Assembly (NCBI GenBank): GCA_951230915.1
Contig: OX579638.1
Span: forward strand, 19,796,696 to 19,860,695
Length of the DNA: 64,000 nt
Origin: Antitrichia curtipendula
Taxonomy: Eukaryota; Streptophyta; Bryopsida; Hypnales; Leucodontaceae
Direction: 5' to 3'
Shown here: positions 58,183 to 64,000 of the stretch, in pieces
Numbering within the stretch: position 1 is the stretch's first letter
Layout of the letters: every line of letters starts with the position of its first letter
Notes under the pieces: model-generated
What the model was told of the DNA's origin: nothing
Seen by the model: only the letters and a program-made list of their open reading frames with translations
Database searches by the model: none
Program-made: the position numbers and the translations under genes

Positions 58183-59242
58183 AACGTAACTTGGCTGCGG
58201 GCTTGACAACGGAGCTCGCTGCAAGAGACAGAGCTGCCTGGTCGGTTGGGGATGATGGTACCCGGATGAGAACCGGACGTGACTGGGAAGGCCTCGAATA
58301 TCGTCAGAGAGAGCATGTTCGAGGTATTGTCCTGGTATATTACAGGTAGAACATCTCTTACTGCATATCGTCTTTGTGCATAACTTGCACTATAGTGGGC
58401 TCTTATTGTGACCAGCCCTTTTTTTTCTGGCGAAATGGTGCTGGAAAGCACCATCCTCCAAACAAGGCGAAAAGGTGTTAAAGCAATTTTTTCAGGAAAA
58501 AAAATTGGTGGCCCTATTGCGGCCTCAAGTTTGGGTGGGGCGGCCCAAAAACCCCAACCCTAGCTGCCCTCGTTGCTCGCTCTGCCCCTTTGTGATGCTG
58601 CGCTGCTCCTTATCTTGCGCCAAATTTCAATCAAGTACTCGAAGAAGTTGCGGAAATAGTGTTGGTTACTTGTACGTTCATCGCCGCAGCAGCATGGAAG
58701 AGGAATTATGTTTGTTGCTAGTAATCAAGGCATTGGATCCTTCAATTGCCTAATTGTGTATATCTCATTCCCGTGCAGCACTAAATCCATTTTCACTCTT
58801 GAAGAAAGATTGCCTATTTATTACATTCCAGTGTGTTGTATTTCTTCATGGCCTTTGGCGGCGCTGCAATTGCTACGAGGGGGGAGGTGTTGGGAGGTGG
58901 TTGCTACTTGGTCGTTTTTGGATGGGATTTTGCAAGTGTAGTTAGACTATATTAGTGTGTATTTGAAACCATCTCTTTCCTCTTCATTTACCTATCTTCT
59001 TTTTGCAACGATGAATTCTACATTACAATACACTTGCTTTGCATTTTGTTTGGTCATTGAGTTTTGTTTCTGGTTGTATGTTTTAGCATCAGCGCCATAG
59101 TTTGACAGAGAGTCACCAAAGGTGATTGTAAATATTGTTGTCCTCATGTTGTAAGAACCCCCATGGTTTGAAAGCTCGCCAAAGGTGATTGTGTTTTACA
59201 TTGAGTTTTTTTTGGAGGGGGGTCGTCTGTGGTTGTTAGAGC
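58183..59242. other. Upstream region of CHLG and flank of the hAT relic
   Basis: The first ~300 bp are the likely CHLG promoter and 5' UTR, with a possible upstream acceptor (CTCTTGCAG at about 58225) that could end a 5' UTR intron. From about 58500 the DNA is GC-richer (GGGCGGCCCAAAAACCC, GCCGCAGCAGCATGG) without a recognisable protein; it may be 5' sequence of the hAT-like element. Confidence 0.4.
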
Positions 59243-61990
59243 TTGGGGCATTCTACTGCGATGGTTGCAAGATTTGATTATGCACAATTCGAGGACCTTA
59301 GTTGCGACGTAGAGATGGTAGACAAGGCAAACGTAGAAGAGATCGGCATCAAAGATACTATTGGTAAGAGGAAGACTCTGCCCGACCCTACTGTGACAAA
59401 GGCTGCTTCCAAGGCCGCCAAAGAAGCTTCTTTTCACCGCTGTGAGTTGAAGGGAAAAGTAGTTTGTGTTAAAGACAGTAAGGCTCGTAAGAGCATGAAG
59501 GAGGCAACTTCCATTGCTTCTTTTTTTACCAGTTCTAGGAGCCCCAATAGTCAAAAGCCCTTGTGTATTGGTCGCTCTTCTGCATCATTTTGTCCAAAAT
59601 CAGGCAATTCTCAATGTGCTTCAATAACACTGTCCCTAAATATTGTGTCTTTAGACACAATGATGTTGGAAAGTAAACCTTTAACTAGCTCACAAAAAGA
59701 TAGCAATGTTGTACCGTTGGAGTCAACAGAAACAGCCTCCACAAGTCATAAAATCCACCGTCAATTGAGGTAGGATATGGTGCAAGTTTCTGATGGAAAA
59801 GAGGATTTGGAGTTTGATGATGATCTGCAAGAGATCCCGCCCCCGAAGAAGGCAAAGTTGAATTATGATGCTACAAGAGGATTCCAAAATGAGCGGGCCG
59901 CAAAGTTGATTGAGGTAGAACCTATTTGAAGGACTAATGGTCGCATTTGGTGAAGTACACAATTTGCTCAACTTTCGAAAAAAATCCGAAAATATTGGGG
60001 CCCAAGTGGGATACGCTTACTAAACATGATGGAAGGAGGAAAGATGCATTCAATATGCCGAGATACAAAGTTAAAAAGGGGGAGTGATATGTTTCTAAAA
60101 CTAGTTGACATCAAGTAAATTTGAAGTTTTTTGCAGCTAGACAACCTTTGTTTGTTCTCCAGCAAGTGAATAGCAATACTTCAATGAAGCTTTCAAAGAA
60201 GATTGTACAGTTGGCCACAATCTTCCAGATCCTCTCAAGTAGCCGTCCAATGCTTGAATATGAGCAAAGGAAAGTATTATATGCTTTCTTGAATGTTCCT
60301 CATTTACCACAAATGCGTTGATTCGATAGCTTTGCTTGGAAGATGGCCGAGTCTATGTACAACCATGTCAAACAAGCAATAAAAAAAAATTGTACTGCCC
60401 ACTTCGTTGCTATCATGTGTGATGAGGTCTAGACTATAGGTAAAGGAAGCTAGATTTGCATCCATGCTTATGTGGTGGAAAACTACACAAGGATCCCACA
60501 CTTGATCTTGTTACAATGTTTGATTGATGGAGTTGGTGCAGATAGCTTGACCCTAGTAATCATGAGGGCCTTGCAAAGTGGAGGAGATTTAATCAGTGAA
60601 CAAATTTCTAGAAGACTACTTTGTTTTGGTGTTGATGGTGTTAGCACATTCTAGGGCTAGAAGTGGTGTGACAATGCAAATTTGCTCAAAGTGGGCTCCC
60701 TTTTGTATGGAAGTCCACTGTATGGCTCACATGTGTAACCTTGCAGCCAAATCCTTGTCTGCACTACCAATGTTCACTGTTGTAGAACAAGTTATTCAAA
60801 AGATTCATGCTTACTTTAGCAAGAGCCCCAAGAAATTTTGCGAGTACCAGAAACTAGCAGAGGCTATAGAGACCAAGGGATTGAAGCCACTACTGCAAGT
60901 GACAACAAGGTGGGAGTTGTTGCTGGAACCGTTATGAAGGCTATTGGCAGACTACCGGACCCTACTTGCCAAGATGAAGGTAGACTCATCAAAAATTGAT
61001 GAAGCAGAAGTATTTTGTTATTTCTTATTGCGTTATTTAAGTGGTTTGTTATTATTTGATTTAGAGTCACTCTGTACATTGTTATTTTGGTTCATTATTG
61101 TCTGGTTGGATGTTCAATGTTTGATGTAAAGAGGCTGCACCATTTTGTCCATGATTTCATTTAAGATATAGGATGTCAGTTAAAGTGCACCGATTAGGTG
61201 AAACCCATTCCTGTGAAGTCATTTTGGATTCTTGAATCCAACCCATCAATTGTATTGAACTTGAGTTACAAAGGTAAGACTGGTACAATGTTAGTACCAG
61301 TTTCTTGCTATGGATTTGTGAGTTTTCAGATACAATTGTAGAACCTATATGAATACAATGATCTAACTTGGAATTGGTCTTGGATTGTGCAGAAATGCTT
61401 GGGTCTCATGTTAGATTTGTATATGCTTTGGGGCATGACAACACTCATGCCACTTTTGGAGACAGTAGACTTGTTGGTAACATTTGCTCAAAAGCGTGAT
61501 GTGTATGTATGCGACTTGTATCTACCTTAAAGATTGTGAAAGGGAAGTTGTATACCCTATATGTTGACAAGGCGACTTCTTATGCCATAGACGAGTTTTG
61601 GACTTTGAGAATATCATTGAATGTTTGCATAGCCAAATCCACATGTAGTAGATGTCCAACATGAACAATGGCTCTGGACAATTGGTGTTTGTGGCAAACG
61701 GGGAGAAGATTTGAACTGTGCACGAGGCAACACCTATGGATAGCGATGTCTTTTCTGCCCTCATCGCTATTGTGAAGAAGGAGTGCTCAAGTATGGGTAT
61801 CTTTAGCCTTTTTTTGCAAATGATTGGATTTACAGATTTTAGCTTCATTCCCAGACGTAGTATAGATTGTTGGAAATCTCTAAAGGGTACATACAAAACT
61901 ATTGATTATTCTACAAGAAATGGAAAAGCATTCAACAAGCCCAAAACCTTGTTGATTATGTTAACAAGTCTCGTATTTTCATCAATGTAG
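59243..61990 (+). pseudogene. Decayed hAT-like transposase (KIAA1586/ZNF862-like group)
   Basis: Fragments of one protein are read in order but in changing frames with stops. From 59243 an open 176-residue N-terminal part is basic and Ser-rich. Then come CDEV followed by CIHAYVVENYTRIPHLILLQ, CFGVDGVSTF, VTMQICSKWAPFCMEVHCMA with HMCNLAAKSLS, KIHAYFSKSPKKFCEYQKLA, ETKGLKPLLQVTTRW, later LDLYMLWGMTTLMPLLETVD and FAQKRDVYVCDL. The acidic CDEV and VDG positions and the CHxxH-like CMAHMCN block fit the RNase-H-like core of hAT transposases and of SUMO-ligase-like zinc-finger proteins derived from them. The C-terminal dimerisation region is not found here. Judged a dead element. Confidence 0.78.
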
Positions 61991-64000
61991 AGTACATGGG
62001 TGTTTCAAAAAGTTGTTTGTTTTCCATGCTTGCTTGATTCCATTTACAACCATGTTTTCAATTGGTCCATCAGATATATTGTCCATGGAGTCAGTTTTCT
62101 GAGAAGATTCTCCAGAGAACCGGTTGCTTGCATCCCGATTTGGCTCCTAATGTGGCTCTGTTCCAATTATAGTGATATGGTGAATTCTGATAGTTTTGGA
62201 CTTCTTAGATTCCGGGTTTGAAGTTTGATTGATCACATTTCGGCATGAGAGCATTCATTTTCCAAATAATTGTTTCAGATTATGGTTGTTGAGGGATCAT
62301 GTTGGTTGGAATTAGCTGGCTAATATGTAGTAAGTTCTTAAATGTTGTAGTGCACAGGTCTCTTGTGAGTTCTTCTTGGTTTGATTTGGGACTAGATACT
62401 TACTTGCAAGTAAATATTTTTCATCTTTTCTTGTTAGCATATAGTATTATTTACTTGTAGACATTTTGAATTCAATTTAGGAATCACCTTTCATTCATTG
62501 ATGCCATCCTCTTTTGTTCTATTAATATATAATCCAATATTATCTTTTAAACATAAATTCTACAATGGTGGGGGCAAACAATCTTAATTTCTATCTTCTT
62601 TATAGTGATTGCAAATGCTATGAAACTCTCTGTTAATAAAATCTAAGGTGAAGCCATATATTTTTAGAACATCCTAATTTGATTTGAGACTTTGATTAAA
62701 GTAAAATCTATTTGGAAATTTTTATAAGGTCTTCAACATTTAGTTCAAAAAAACATTCATACAATGACAAAACTATTTTAAAATAATAATCATACTTCGT
62801 AGATAGAGTTTTTGATAATCTATTGATTTTTATTATTTATTTTGCAAAGATGTAATTACTTTTCATCTATAAGTCATAATTTTTTTTATTATTTTGATGA
62901 ATATTTAGAATTTCTATAAAACAAGATTCATATCAAATGCAAAATATGCTCCAAAACTCTAAAATTTTCTACATATATAACAGTAATATTAATATCATTA
63001 TTATTAAACATCATAACGTTGAAAATTATTTACCATGTCATTCAAAAAATAAAAAATAAACACTTCAAAGTAATAGGCCCAAAATTAAAACTGCTAGAAA
63101 AATATTCAAAATGTTAGTAGGTCCAAAGCTCCTAATTCTCTAAAATCCTTAAAAACCCATTGCAATACACCAAACCTTTTAGGTTGAAGGAAATCCATTT
63201 TAGGACTAGGAAGAAAAACAACTCATGCATTCCATCACCTTATTGCCATCTAAGGAAAAGTCTTAGAGTGCTTGCTGTTTTGGAAGTTGCATTTTTGGAT
63301 CATGTTGGATTTTAATCCAAATTTGTTAAATACAAATACTAGAGCATGATTTGTTTCTTGAAGAAAAGCAGAATGGAGATAGATTTTACTCCCGATTTGA
63401 TTCCCAAATTGAAAGCAAATAAGAATATTGTCACGAATTTCATATAGAAAATGAGATGAACCCTTTGACAAATTCTTTTAAAAACTACAATAACATTCTT
63501 GAACCTTACGGTAGAAGGATTTTTGCATCCCATGAGCTTCAAAGTACAAGACTTTTTGCCGTTTCCATGAGTCATGACCCCTTTTACAATTTAAAATCTT
63601 GAATGCAAACTTAGCTATGAAATGTGCTTCAATGGAAGAAGATCTTTTTCTTGTTGTAGTAATATTCATTAGTAGAAGAACTCACCAACCTTTCTATTCA
63701 AAATTGCTAGGACTCTATACATGTGCTCTAAGGTCCAGATTAATTGGTGGATAAATGTAATTTTTCTAAATTTTTCTTAAATGAACGTAAAGGTAAAAAA
63801 ACATTTTTTCCAACCAATACATGCACATTGATATCTATGTCATTCTACAACTCCATACACATGGCTATACATAATAAATATTGAATGGAGCAAATAAACT
63901 AAGACAACCAAAATTTAAGGTGATGTTAGACATAAATCCAAAAAGTCTCCCCCTCCATCATATACATTTAATTCTTCCTCTAACTTCCTAACTTCTCCCT
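61991..64000. other. AT-rich right-hand end, no gene seen
   Basis: The first ~400 bp may still be hAT-element sequence. Beyond that only short, biased open frames. No terminal repeat, RNA or known domain recognised. Confidence 0.45.

Noticed and set aside
63250..63669. Overlapping minus-strand frames near the right edge as a possible retroelement gene
   Set aside because: No reverse transcriptase, integrase or zinc-knuckle motif; residue composition follows the AT bias.

Overview
This is a nuclear window from a green land plant. It carries a plant-type chlorophyll synthase with a Ser/Ala/Arg-rich N-terminus like a transit peptide, a plant PUX10-type UBX gene, a three-RRM hnRNP of the plant kind, a TIR gene, a SKP1-like gene and a decayed hAT transposase. 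Introns are many, short and mostly GT-AG, and the DNA between genes is very AT-rich and packed with repeats. The TIR protein has no attached NB-LRR, which would suit a seedless lineage such as a bryophyte, but the sequence alone does not fix the taxon.

Layout. 0-2 kb: 5' half of a PUX10/FAF2-like gene on the minus strand, running off the left edge. 2-9.6 kb: repeats, including a TTAA-flanked element nested inside a related one. 9.67-11.4 kb: three plus-strand exons for the C-terminal half of a UBX protein of the same type. 11.4-26 kb: mostly transposon debris with at least seven terminal-inverted-repeat families, plus the 3' end of a hAT-like transposase on the minus strand. 26.3-29.35 kb: a complete 12-exon, three-RRM gene on the minus strand, followed by a GC-richer stretch of unknown status. 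31-37 kb: gene-free AT-rich DNA. 37.5-38.9 kb: a compact two-exon gene with two TIR-like domains in tandem. 39.8-41 kb: a TTAA element carrying a TA-flanked Stowaway-like insertion. 41.6-42.9 kb: a two-exon SKP1-like gene with an unusual C-terminal extension. 44-49.3 kb: more TTAA elements, including an inverted pair and an insertion inside another element's terminus. 52.8-58.2 kb: a complete 15-exon chlorophyll synthase gene with a long perfect palindrome in one intron. 59.2-62 kb: a decayed hAT transposase.

The genes do not form one pathway; they look like unrelated single-copy housekeeping and signalling genes in repeat-rich DNA. The most distinctive feature is a set of non-autonomous elements with TTAA at both ends and termini beginning CCCCTAAAG or close variants. 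This is the piggyBac insertion signature, and nested copies provide empty-site comparisons within the window. No transposase for them was found here. Exon boundaries of the main genes were worked out by hand from splice sites and reading phase; the exon totals are whole numbers of codons.
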